This document shows positions 25,014 to 33,700 of a stretch of 52,835 bases of DNA, piece after piece (position 1 is the stretch's first letter; every line of letters starts with the position of its first letter). The stretch comes from a virus. Made by a program: the position numbers and the translations under genes. The notes under the pieces were generated by a model, which saw nothing but the letters and a program-made list of their open reading frames with translations, ran no database searches and was not told the origin of the DNA. Location of the stretch: the IMG/VR virus record IMGVR_UViG_3300001683_001688, positions 1 through 52,835 of that record. One strand, given 5' to 3'.

Positions 25014-25669
25014 GATTTAAACTTGCTCAATCGTGCAACACCGTTAGACACAGTGACATATGTCTGATGAGAGACCCAATCACCGGCATTTATATACGTT
25101 TTAATATGCTCGTTTTCATCAATCCAGATAAGTGCTTCAGGATTGTGAGTGTGCCCCATGATAAACACATCAACGTCTTCATTTTCTCTTAGTATATGAA
25201 TAACACTTCTTAGCTTGTGACGCTTTATCTGAATTCTTGTCCACCAGTCCGTGAAGTCAAAATTAAACGTGAACTCTAGCACATTCTGAAGAACGGACAG
25301 AAATTTAATAAAAATCTTATTGTGTATTACACCTTTGTCATATTCATCACCATGCTCTATTCTAAATTTTCTTCCGTTTTCTTCAAACTCATATCTTTTC
25401 ATAAAGATTATTCTAAAGAATTGTTCCCCTATTAGATTTACAAAGCTTTCGTCGTGATTTCCAACCACATAGATTATTTTCTTATTATAGTCTATTGCGT
25501 TAACTATCTCCATACACCTCTTTGTAAATACAGGTATTTTTATGAAGTCAACTATGTCGCCAGCAAGTATCAGCTCATCATATTCGCAAGATTGAATAAA
25601 CTTAAGAAGCTCATCAGATTTATAGAATTTTGTACCAATGTGAGTGTCAGATATGATAACTCTTTTCAT
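25010..25669 (-). CDS. Calcineurin-like metallophosphoesterase (LpxH-type motifs)
   Basis: The only minus-strand gene seen. Metal-site motifs are complete: SDTHIG, AGDIVD, GNHDE, HGDEYD and MGHTHN. HGDxxD with GHTH recalls UDP-2,3-diacylglucosamine hydrolases (LpxH), so a lipid A-related or nucleotide phosphoester substrate is possible, but phage members vary. The product is 219 residues, close to LpxH length. It is convergent with the J-domain gene, the stops overlapping by four bases, and has its own promoter region. It looks like a separately regulated insertion. Confidence 0.85.
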   Translation of the reverse strand: MKRVIISDTHIGTKFYKSDELLKFIQSCEYDELILAGDIVDFIKIPVFTKRCMEIVNAIDYNKKIIYVVGNHDESFVNLIGEQFFRIIFMKRYEFEENGRKFRIEHGDEYDKGVIHNKIFIKFLSVLQNVLEFTFNFDFTDWWTRIQIKRHKLRSVIHILRENEDVDVFIMGHTHNPEALIWIDENEHIKTYINAGDWVSHQTYVTVSNGVARLSKFKS

Positions 25670-25687
25670 TTGAACAAACCTGTGTTG

Positions 25688-25702
25688 TATAATAATATTA
25701 TA
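25688..25702. promoter_or_regulatory. Bidirectional palindromic -10 element
   Basis: TATAATA-A-TATTATA reads as TATAAT on both strands, upstream of the minus-strand gene (start at 25669) and of the rightward gene at 25834. It could serve either or both. Confidence 0.45.
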
Positions 25703-25780
25703 TTAATCAAATGAAATGTGTTTTGCAATATTTTAATAATTAATCAAAAATAATGCTAATACAATAATGTCTATGATGTA

Positions 25781-25786
25781 TATAAT
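25781..25786 (+). promoter_or_regulatory. Putative promoter -10 for the rightward operon
   Basis: TATAAT in the 164-base divergent gap, 48 bases before the GTG at 25834. No convincing -35. The rest of this gap shows only AT-rich sequence. Confidence 0.45.
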
Positions 25787-25833
25787 TGAAAATAATCTTA
25801 GATGAAACAAGCTAAAAACGTAGAGAGGTAAAA

Positions 25834-26064
25834 GTGGAATCATTGAAATTTTCAGACGAAGTTATTGCACAAGTTGCAAGACTTGTGCAGCTTGCTATAC
25901 TTACAGGAACCGATATAGTAGACAATCTTAGAATGCTGTCTGTGACAGAGTCTGAGTCAGAAAAGGGAGTCTTGGTTTTGACAGATGAGTATAGGAATAT
26001 TGCAGAAGATCAGCTTGCAAAACTTATGGGCGAGCTTGAAGACTCTGTTACAGAAATGACATAA
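25834..26064 (+). CDS. Small conserved phage protein
   Basis: Start GTG after GAGAGG. 76 residues: FSDEVIAQVARLVQLAILTGTDIVDNLR, then a charged C-terminus. I recall such sequences in several large phage genomes without function. First gene of the rightward operon that includes the dUTPase-like and nucleotide genes. Confidence 0.65.
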   Translation: MESLKFSDEVIAQVARLVQLAILTGTDIVDNLRMLSVTESESEKGVLVLTDEYRNIAEDQLAKLMGELEDSVTEMT

Positions 26065-26072
26065 ACAATAGA

Positions 26073-26447
26073 ATGCAAGACAAGCTTAAAATAATGTTTG
26101 GACTAAGAGAGCAATTTATGAATTCTCTTAGCGAGAAATTACCAGACACAAATCCGTCGTTTCCTCTTGACTTGTCAGAAAAAGTCAACCAGCAATATGT
26201 TAGAGATATTGCGCTAAGAGGAGTCGAAGAGATGTTTGAAGCTTTACAACATCTTAAAAACTGGAAGCCCCATAGAGAAACTGAAAATAAAGATTTCAAT
26301 AGAGATGAGTTTCTTGAAGAGATTGTAGATTCATTTAATTATTTTTTCTCACTTCTAATATTATCAGGATTTGACTCAGAGGATCTTTTCCAAGCATATA
26401 TCAAAAAGGATCAGGTTATTCATGAGAGACTCAAAGACGGATACTAG
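26073..26447 (+). CDS. dUTPase/MazG-like all-alpha NTP pyrophosphatase
   Basis: Matches the dimeric dUTPase (dUTPase_2) pattern: EEMFEAL (E52, E53, E56), LKNWKPHR, and FLEEIVDSFNYFF with E83xxD86, giving the paired acidic metal motifs. It would convert dUTP to dUMP and PPi, feeding ThyX and keeping uracil from DNA. At 124 residues it is shorter than typical dimeric dUTPases, and a wider MazG-type specificity cannot be excluded. Confidence 0.75.
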   Translation: MQDKLKIMFGLREQFMNSLSEKLPDTNPSFPLDLSEKVNQQYVRDIALRGVEEMFEALQHLKNWKPHRETENKDFNRDEFLEEIVDSFNYFFSLLILSGFDSEDLFQAYIKKDQVIHERLKDGY

Positions 26448-26664
26448 ATCTGGAACGTTTATCAGCATAACATCTGGAAAGACATATAAGTTTAACTCTT
26501 TAGATGACCTGGAGTCTGTGCTTATTTTACTTGATGATTGTAAACACACTGGAGATATTTTATTTGATAATAGTAATACATCATTCACATTTTCTTTAAT
26601 GGAAAAAAGTATTGTTATAGGACTTTTAGACTATATGCGTCAATGCAAAGATTTCGACATATAA
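26422..26664 (+). CDS. Small hypothetical protein, 80 residues
   Basis: ATG 26422 overlaps the end of the dUTPase-like gene; the frame is also open upstream to 26371. Sequence: a beta pair (GTFISITSGKTYKF) followed by helices. No motif recognised. It separates the dUTPase-like gene from the MazG-HAD fusion. Confidence 0.5.
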   Translation: MRDSKTDTRSGTFISITSGKTYKFNSLDDLESVLILLDDCKHTGDILFDNSNTSFTFSLMEKSIVIGLLDYMRQCKDFDI

Positions 26665-26686
26665 GAGACGGTAAGGGAGAAAGTTA

Positions 26687-27625
26687 ATGTCAAGTAGAAT
26701 AAAAAATCTTTTTGAAATTCAGAGATTATTCAATAAAGAGATCTATGGGTCCAATCTAAGTGATGAAGATCTTGATAGGTTTACACAGGATCTTGCACTC
26801 TGTGCACATTCAGAGATTAGCTCCTTAATATCAGCAACGCAATACAAGAAACATCACTCATTTAAGGAGCCTGCTGGTCTCAATGAGTCTCGAATAGTTT
26901 ATGAGTCTGTTGATGTTATAAGATATATCATGGCCATTCTTAATCTTTGGGATGTTGATTTCGCTAGATTTGAAGAAGCGTTCTATAAAAAAGATATCTA
27001 TCTACATGCTAGAAGAGATATTGATAATAGCAGATGGATGAGACAGCCTGTTGTAATAGTTGATATTGATGATGTTCTAGCAGAGTTTAGAGAGGGTTTT
27101 GCTCATTGGCTTGAAAAGACATACTCTCTTGATGTTGATATAGAGAGCCCAGAGTATTATTTTATAGATGCACTAAAAGACAAAGGACTTAATCCAGAAA
27201 AAACATTTCTTGACTTTGTTGATCAAGGCGGATTTTTCAATATTAAGCCAATAGCTGGTGCGATTAATTTTCTAAAAAATTTACAAGACCAGGGATACTG
27301 GATTCACTTGTTAACAGCTAGGCCTGAAGATAATTTAACTTGTCTATATGACACATACGCGTGGTTAGCTAAGTACGATATTCCTTTTAATGACATCTCG
27401 TTCTCTGCTGAAAAATTTAGATGGTGTGCGCAGTCAAAGTATTATGATACAGGGTCAATTATTATGACAATTGATGATTCACCAAAGCATGCAACTGAGT
27501 ATGCAATCCATGGATTACCATGCCTAGTCCCTGAAAAATCTTATAATAGAAAAATATGGAATACAGACAATGTTTTCGCGTATAGAGATTTTGACTTCGC
27601 TTTTGATCTTATTAAATCTTTATAA
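26687..27625 (+). CDS. MazG-like domain fused to HAD 5'-nucleotidase
   Basis: Residues 1-115 are an all-alpha NTP-pyrophosphatase-like domain (E43; YESVDVIRYI with E73xxD76; AFYKKDIYLHAR). Residues 120-312 are a HAD phosphatase of the NT5C/deoxyribonucleotidase type: nucleophile VDIDDVLAEF (D126, D128), LLTARP, and IDDSPKHATEYA with GLPCLVP. The fusion could take a dNTP to dNMP and on to deoxynucleoside in one polypeptide. AAGGGAG lies before the ATG. The MazG motif EXXE is weaker than in the separate protein at 26073, so this half may be a binding domain. Confidence 0.75.
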   Translation: MSSRIKNLFEIQRLFNKEIYGSNLSDEDLDRFTQDLALCAHSEISSLISATQYKKHHSFKEPAGLNESRIVYESVDVIRYIMAILNLWDVDFARFEEAFYKKDIYLHARRDIDNSRWMRQPVVIVDIDDVLAEFREGFAHWLEKTYSLDVDIESPEYYFIDALKDKGLNPEKTFLDFVDQGGFFNIKPIAGAINFLKNLQDQGYWIHLLTARPEDNLTCLYDTYAWLAKYDIPFNDISFSAEKFRWCAQSKYYDTGSIIMTIDDSPKHATEYAIHGLPCLVPEKSYNRKIWNTDNVFAYRDFDFAFDLIKSL

Positions 27626-27696
27626 GATTTGAAATTTATGTTATAAAACAGCAGCAACGTTTAGTATATTAAACATGTAAATCGCAAGGAGAAACA

Positions 27697-28680
27697 ATGC
27701 CGCGTAATAATAACTTAGAGCCTATTGTATTGCCAATGGATCTAAAGTTTGACGAGCCTTCAATAACAACATTTAAGAATAATCTAGAAGCTTTGAAGGT
27801 AGAGCTTATAGATTGTCCTACTACAGAGCAGGCAAGAAATGTCGCGTGGCACTACGTTAAGGCAACCTGGGCAGATACGCCAGAAGAGATCACAGCAGAA
27901 GGTGTACCTGACTCTCTAAAAAGTAAGAATCTTCTTGATGTGCTTCAGTTTAGAGCTTTACCAACTCCTATGGAATGCCTAAGCTTTACATTTAGATTGT
28001 CTGGTCTTTCTTTTCAGGAAGTGACCCATATTATTAGACACAGGGCGGGATCATTTGCAGCTCAGTGCACTGGAGATAGAGATCTAAGAAATGATGATGC
28101 TGTTATTCCAGAGTCTATTGAAAATTCTCCTGAGTTTTTAGAGAGATATAAGGAAATTGTCTGTCTTTCTAAAGAGCTCTACTCTGATATGACTGATTCA
28201 AAAACTGTATCAATGATGGACGCTAGAATGATAATGCCTAAGTGCTTAACTTCATTCTATTATATGCGTCTAAATCTCAAGGATCTTATCGGATTTATCA
28301 GACAGCGACAAGATGTGCAAATTCAACCAGCTGCTGATAACATCCTAGCAGTCAGGATGGCGATAGAGGCATGCAAGGCTGTCCCAGAGCTAACTCAAGT
28401 ACTTAACTTTAATGCACCAGATATGCACTATATCAAGACATTCAGAGTCAAAGAGGGAGACAAATGGATTAGCAGAGGTACTAATTTGTACTGGCCAGAA
28501 CCGAAGAATGATACTTTTGATTATCATCCAGCAGACACAATCTATCAGTGTAAGAGAGAGGATTTAAATGGAACTCACGGAACTGGAGAGAAGATTTTTA
28601 CAACAATGTGGAGAGATCTCATGATTGACTTTGAATATCTCAAAGAAAATTACAATAATTCTTTCAACAGGGGGAACTAA
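27697..28680 (+). CDS. Divergent ThyX-family flavoenzyme
   Basis: Carries IIRHRAGSFAAQCTGDRDLR, a changed ThyX signature (canonical RHRxxSxNExSxR; here the Asn position is Ala, the second Ser is Cys and the Arg is shifted), and DARMIMPKCLTSFYYMRLNLKDL...IRQRQDVQIQPAADNI, which matches the ThyX C-terminal substrate region. With 327 residues it is longer than the canonical ThyX at 12341. It may carry out a different C1 transfer on a pyrimidine nucleotide. Start ATG after AAGGAG. Neighbours are the MazG-HAD fusion and a deoxyribosyltransferase-like gene, which it overlaps by one base. Confidence 0.75.
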   Translation: MPRNNNLEPIVLPMDLKFDEPSITTFKNNLEALKVELIDCPTTEQARNVAWHYVKATWADTPEEITAEGVPDSLKSKNLLDVLQFRALPTPMECLSFTFRLSGLSFQEVTHIIRHRAGSFAAQCTGDRDLRNDDAVIPESIENSPEFLERYKEIVCLSKELYSDMTDSKTVSMMDARMIMPKCLTSFYYMRLNLKDLIGFIRQRQDVQIQPAADNILAVRMAIEACKAVPELTQVLNFNAPDMHYIKTFRVKEGDKWISRGTNLYWPEPKNDTFDYHPADTIYQCKREDLNGTHGTGEKIFTTMWRDLMIDFEYLKENYNNSFNRGN

Positions 28681-29126
28681 TGAGAAAGATTTATCTGGCA
28701 TCTGGGTGGTTTAATTCTACACAGGCAGAAGAGCTTACGAGACTTGAGAAAATTTGTGACGATAGAGACTGGATTGATCTTGCATCACCAAGAAGAATAT
28801 TTGTTTGTCCGCCAGGTGCACCTAAAAAGGCACAAGATGAAACTTTCTCAGGAAATTTGCATCATATTAAGACTGCAGATTTTTTAATTGTTAACACTAG
28901 GGATAAAGACATAGGGACAATCTGGGAAGCAGGTTATGCATATGCAAATAATATCCCTATTGTCTACTTTTGTCAAGGACTTCCTGCTGGAGCTAAGTTT
29001 AATCTTATGCTTGCACGAAGCGGAGTGAAAGTATGCACATCTTTTAAGCAGCTTGAAGACTACCTAGATAGATGCTTTGAGTCAAAGATGCTTATAGCAG
29101 AAATGTATGATAAGGAGATTGAATAG
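28680..29126 (+). CDS. Nucleoside 2-deoxyribosyltransferase-like protein
   Basis: Has KIYLASGWFNSTQ at the N-terminus and DKDIGTIWEAGYAYANNIPIV, in which the Glu of GTxxExG is the nucleophile of the NDT family. LPAGAKFNLMLARSG is typical of phage homologues. The reaction would exchange bases on deoxyribosides or hydrolyse dNMPs. Its ATG overlaps the ThyX-like TAA. Fits a nucleotide-modification or salvage operon. Confidence 0.8.
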   Translation: MRKIYLASGWFNSTQAEELTRLEKICDDRDWIDLASPRRIFVCPPGAPKKAQDETFSGNLHHIKTADFLIVNTRDKDIGTIWEAGYAYANNIPIVYFCQGLPAGAKFNLMLARSGVKVCTSFKQLEDYLDRCFESKMLIAEMYDKEIE

Positions 29127-29131
29127 GCACA

Positions 29132-29608
29132 GTGGAATATGAAATAATCTTATTGCAGATATTGTTAACGTGGATTTACGGTCACGTAGCTGAATACTCT
29201 TTACATAGGTGGGCTCTTCATAAGATAGGCGCAAAGAGAGGACACCCATTCTCATTTCATTTTTATTCACATCATAAAAACTCTAGATTAAATAGCTATA
29301 AAGATAGTGCGTATCAAGGTTTTCCATTGCGGTGGGATGCTGCTGGAAAAGAATTGCTATCTCTTTTAGGTCTATTATTATTACACTCACCGTTATATTT
29401 TTATTTCCCGTGGGTATTTCTTACCATAGTATTCTCTATGTGTAGCTATTACTATACACATAGCAGATCACATAGAGATCCAGAGTGGGCAAAGAAAAAT
29501 ATTCCATGGCATTTTGATCATCATATGGCATTAAATCAGAATATGAACTACGGTGTTAGAAGTGACATAATAGATAGAATAATGGGTACTAGAGAAAAAA
29601 TGGCCTAA
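29132..29608 (+). CDS. Membrane di-iron hydroxylase (fatty acid hydroxylase superfamily)
   Basis: Histidine clusters HRWALH (25-30), HFYSHH (43-48), HSRSH (110-114) and HFDHH (127-131), with hydrophobic segments before and between them (about 5-20 and 77-104), follow the pattern of integral membrane di-iron hydroxylases and desaturases. It would hydroxylate or oxidise a lipid. Start GTG at 29132. Phage lipid-modifying enzymes of this type are uncommon; it lies between nucleotide genes and dnaJ. Substrate unknown. Confidence 0.75.
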   Translation: MEYEIILLQILLTWIYGHVAEYSLHRWALHKIGAKRGHPFSFHFYSHHKNSRLNSYKDSAYQGFPLRWDAAGKELLSLLGLLLLHSPLYFYFPWVFLTIVFSMCSYYYTHSRSHRDPEWAKKNIPWHFDHHMALNQNMNYGVRSDIIDRIMGTREKMA

Positions 29609-29620
29609 GGCAAAGATCAA

Positions 29621-30706
29621 ATGTCAGATCACTATAAAATTCTTGGTATTGAAAGAGATACTTCTCAAGAAAATATAAAAAAAGCATATAGAAAACTAGC
29701 ATTAAAATATCACCCAGATAGAAATCCAGAAAATCCTGACGCCGAGCGAAGATTTAAGGAAATATCTGAATCATATTCTATACTATCAGATGAAGAAAAA
29801 AGAAGAAATTACGATAACTTTGGTGACCCAAATAGTCAACAATTTTCGGAATTTAATCGTGGCAATTTTCATGGATTTGAAGATATATTTGCCGGAATGC
29901 CTTTTGCTGAGGAGATGTTTGGTGATAGAATGGGGAGAGACTCTGCGTCAAGGAGATCTTCAAGTCGTAAAAACACATCAAGCGGAGTAAGATCGTCTGA
30001 TATAAAGAAGTCAGTATCTATAAGTCTTAATGAAGTTCTTCTTGGATGTGAAAAAAGAATAGAGTACGATATGGGAATACCGTGTAGTAAGTGTGTCGGA
30101 AATGGATATTGCGACACAGCTGACTTATCAAAATGCGATCACTGCCTGGGGTCAGGATCAATTACTCACGGAACATCGTTTATGAGATTAAGCACAACTT
30201 GCTCTAACTGTAATGGTCAAGGAAGAGTAATTTCAAAACCTTGCAGAGGTTGCGCTGGAAGAGGATTGAACAAGGAGCTAAGATCTATAAATGTGACAAT
30301 ACCCTCAGGAATCAGAGACGGAATGCAAATGAGAGTAGCAGGCGCAGGCAACGTTGGATCTGTAAAGGGAGATGTTGGAAATTTATACCTTGATGTAAAT
30401 GTAATAAAACAAAAATCAATAGAGAGAAATGGTCCGCATCTATATATCGATAAAAGCATATCATTTTCTCAGGCTGCCCTTGGAGATAAAATTAGAGTTG
30501 ATCTACTCGACGGCAGTGTTAATCTAAGTGTTCCTCCTGGGACCCAACCTGGCTCAATGATGTCAATTGATGGAAGGGGATTGCCTGAAGATGTTGGTAG
30601 TGACGATAGGGGGAACTTTTACGTAAAACTGAATATCAAAGTTCCCAAATCAATGTCAGAAAAACAGAGACAATTAGTTGAAAAATTGAAAAACTCTGGC
30701 ATGTAA
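29621..30706 (+). CDS. dnaJ: DnaJ (Hsp40) co-chaperone, complete
   Basis: All DnaJ parts are present in order: a J-domain (residues 1-70, YHPDRNPE), a G/F-type linker, four CxxCxGxG zinc motifs ([32 protein letters not shown]) and the C-terminal substrate domain. At 361 residues it is close to bacterial DnaJ. No DnaK or GrpE is in the window, so host DnaK is the partner. It would aid folding of phage proteins or remodel host complexes. Confidence 0.95.
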   Translation: MSDHYKILGIERDTSQENIKKAYRKLALKYHPDRNPENPDAERRFKEISESYSILSDEEKRRNYDNFGDPNSQQFSEFNRGNFHGFEDIFAGMPFAEEMFGDRMGRDSASRRSSSRKNTSSGVRSSDIKKSVSISLNEVLLGCEKRIEYDMGIPCSKCVGNGYCDTADLSKCDHCLGSGSITHGTSFMRLSTTCSNCNGQGRVISKPCRGCAGRGLNKELRSINVTIPSGIRDGMQMRVAGAGNVGSVKGDVGNLYLDVNVIKQKSIERNGPHLYIDKSISFSQAALGDKIRVDLLDGSVNLSVPPGTQPGSMMSIDGRGLPEDVGSDDRGNFYVKLNIKVPKSMSEKQRQLVEKLKNSGM

Positions 30707-30729
30707 ATTGTGCGCATGGTGTGTATAAT
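30701..30729 (+). promoter_or_regulatory. Promoter of the polymerase gene: ATGTAA-17-TATAAT
   Basis: ATGTAA at 30701-30706 and TATAAT at 30724-30729, 17-base spacer, with TG directly before the -10. It begins within the end of dnaJ and would transcribe the polymerase from about 30736. Confidence 0.55.
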
Positions 30730-30759
30730 AGCTATAATAACATTATAACAGGCTAGTGT

Positions 30760-33700
30760 ATGTCAATTATTATTCCAAAGAGATTCGTTGGTCTCCATGC
30801 TCACTGCGGGACTGGTTCACCTTATGATGGATTAGGTTACCCAAATCAACATATAGATTTTGTTCTTTCAAATGATATGAATGCTTGGGCATTAACTGAC
30901 CACGGTAATGGAAACGGTCTAGCTCACGCTCATACTTATGCAAAGCAGCTAAAGAAAAAAGGTGTAGGCTATAGACAGATCTACGGCGTTGAATTTTACT
31001 TTGTTCCATCTTTAAATGAGTGGAGAGTCCAGTATGAGGATCATAGAGAGTCAGTTCGGCTAGCAAGAGAAGAGAAAAAGCTAAAAGAGATTACGGATAT
31101 CAACTCTGAAGATGAGGTCTCTGGAGGTCTTATCATTGAAAATGAGGAGGAGACAAAGTCTGATTTTGATACAAATAACTGGAAGCGTAGATATCATCTA
31201 GTTGTTTTGGCTAAAAACAAGAAAGGTCTTGAGAATCTTTTCACACTTGTAAAGAAATCATACACAGATGGGTTTTATAGATTTCCAAGAATTGATTTTG
31301 ATCTTTTAAAGCTTCACAATGAAGGGCTTATTGTTAGCACTGCATGTATTGGTGGCTACCCTGCATCTCTAATAGCAAGGGGTGAATCATCTGGAAAGTC
31401 AGATAAAAATATTGTTCTCGATCTAGAGAACATGTCTGATAGATTTGTAGATGCAGTGGGTGAGGAAAATTTTAATCTAGAGATTCAATTTAACTCTTTG
31501 TCAATGCAACACAAGACAAACAAGCATCTAATTGCGCTTCATGAGAAGACTGGTATTCCACTTGTAGCTACTGCTGATAGTCATTATTATAGCAGGGACA
31601 TGTGGGAAGCAAGAGAGCTTTATAGAAAACTTGGAAGAATGGGATCTAGAGGTGATGCAATGCCATCTCTTCCTGCGTTTGAAGATTTAAAATGTGAACT
31701 CTACCCGAAGAATGCAACGCAGATGTGGAACGAGTTTAACGAGCATGTTTCTGAGTATCCTTTCTATAAGGGGAAAGAGCAGATAATATGCGATGCAATT
31801 GAAAGAACATACGACATTGCATGGGATCAGTGTGAAGAAGTCTGGTTTGATGAAGAGGCAAAGCTTCCTAACTTTGATACACCGGGAAATCCTGCCTTTA
31901 ATCAACTTGTAACTAGAGTGAAAAAGGGTCTTGCTGACGAAGGTCTTGATAAGAAGCAAGAATATGTTGATCGTGCAAAGATGGAGCTTGAAGATATAAA
32001 GTATCTTGGCTTTGAGAATTACTTTCTTACAATGACAAAGGTATTTGATCTCGCATCACAGAGTACTATTATTGGACCAGGAAGAGGTTCTGGAGCAGGG
32101 TCTTTAGTAAACTATCTACTCGGGATTACAACGACTGATCCGATCAAGTATGGTCTTCTTTGGGAGAGGTTTCTTCACAGAAAGAAAGCTGGATGGCCAG
32201 ACATCGACACAGATGCGGGCGATAGAGATGTTTTAATCAACGCTTCTAGAGAGTTATTCGGAGAAGAATCTGTTGTTCCTGTATCTAATTTTAACACTCT
32301 GAAGCTTAAATCTCTAATCAAAGATGTCTCAAAATTCTACGGAATTGACTTTGGTGAAGTCAATGCTATGACAAATAAACTTGAGAAAGAGGTAATGCAC
32401 AAGGCTATGGGAGATCATGAAGAGAAGTCAACATACATTTTGACTCATGAGGATTGCATGAAATACTCTTCTGGATATTCAAACTTTATGGAGAAATATC
32501 CAAAGCTCTGTGAGCATGTTCAAAATCTCTTTATGGAATCACGCTCTATTGGGCGACATGCTGGCGGAGTTCTAATCTGCCCAAATCTTGAGAAGTATAT
32601 GCCGGTTATTAAGGTAAGAGGCGAACTTCAAACTCCGTGGTCTGAAGGTATGAATTTTAGACACTTGGAGCCAAACGGATTTCTAAAGTTTGATTTCCTC
32701 GGGCTTACAACACTCAAGATGGTTGAGGACTGTATACGATTAGTTTTAAGAAAGCAAGGCGCTGAAAATCCAACATTTTCTGATATAAGCAAGTACTTCG
32801 ACGATAATATTAATTGCAGGTATAATGATCTAGATGACCAAAAGGTGTGGGAGCATGTATACCACAAGGGCAGGTTTGTACAGATATTCCAATTCACTCA
32901 GCAGGGTGCTAGAAAGTTTTGCAAGCGAGCAAAGCCAAAAACGATTGAAGAGCTGGCTACTATCACAGCAATCTATAGACCAGGACCTCTTGCAGCTCAT
33001 GTAGATAAGAAGTATGTTAAGACTAAAAAATCAGTTGAGGCTGGCAACCCAATAGAGTATGATCATCCGGTAATTGAAGAGATTCTTAGTGAGACATATG
33101 GCTTCATATCATTCCAGGAGCAGTTTATGTTGCTAGGTCAAAAGCTTGCTGGGTTCGACAAGGGAGCATCTGATAAGATGAGAAAGACTCTGGTTAAGAA
33201 GTCTCTAGACTCTAATGCAGCAAAAGTTCAAGAGAGAATTGATCTTAGGAAGAAGTTTGTTGACGGAGCAGTTAATCTGTCTGGCATGGATAGATCTAAG
33301 GCTGAAAAGCTATATGAGACTATTGAGTTCTTCTCTGGGTATGGATTTAATAAGTCGCATGCAGTATCTTATGCAATTGACTCATATTACTCTGCGTGGC
33401 TTCACACTTACTTTGAAAAGGAGTGGCTTGCAACTTGTTTGCAGACCATGAACGGGTCTAGCAAGTTTGGAAAGATTATCGCAGAGATCAAAGCATTAAG
33501 GTACAAGATATTGCCGCCAGATATTAACTCCTCTTCTGATGTGTGGGTGTACAGTGAAGATAGAGGAGGATTTGTACCTCCTTTGACTGCTATCAAAGGA
33601 GTAGGATCTGCTGCTGTACGTGAGATGATGTCAAGGCGTCCATTTAAAAACCTTGATGAGATAATGTTTTCAGAGACTGGATCATGGGTTCCGTCTAAGA

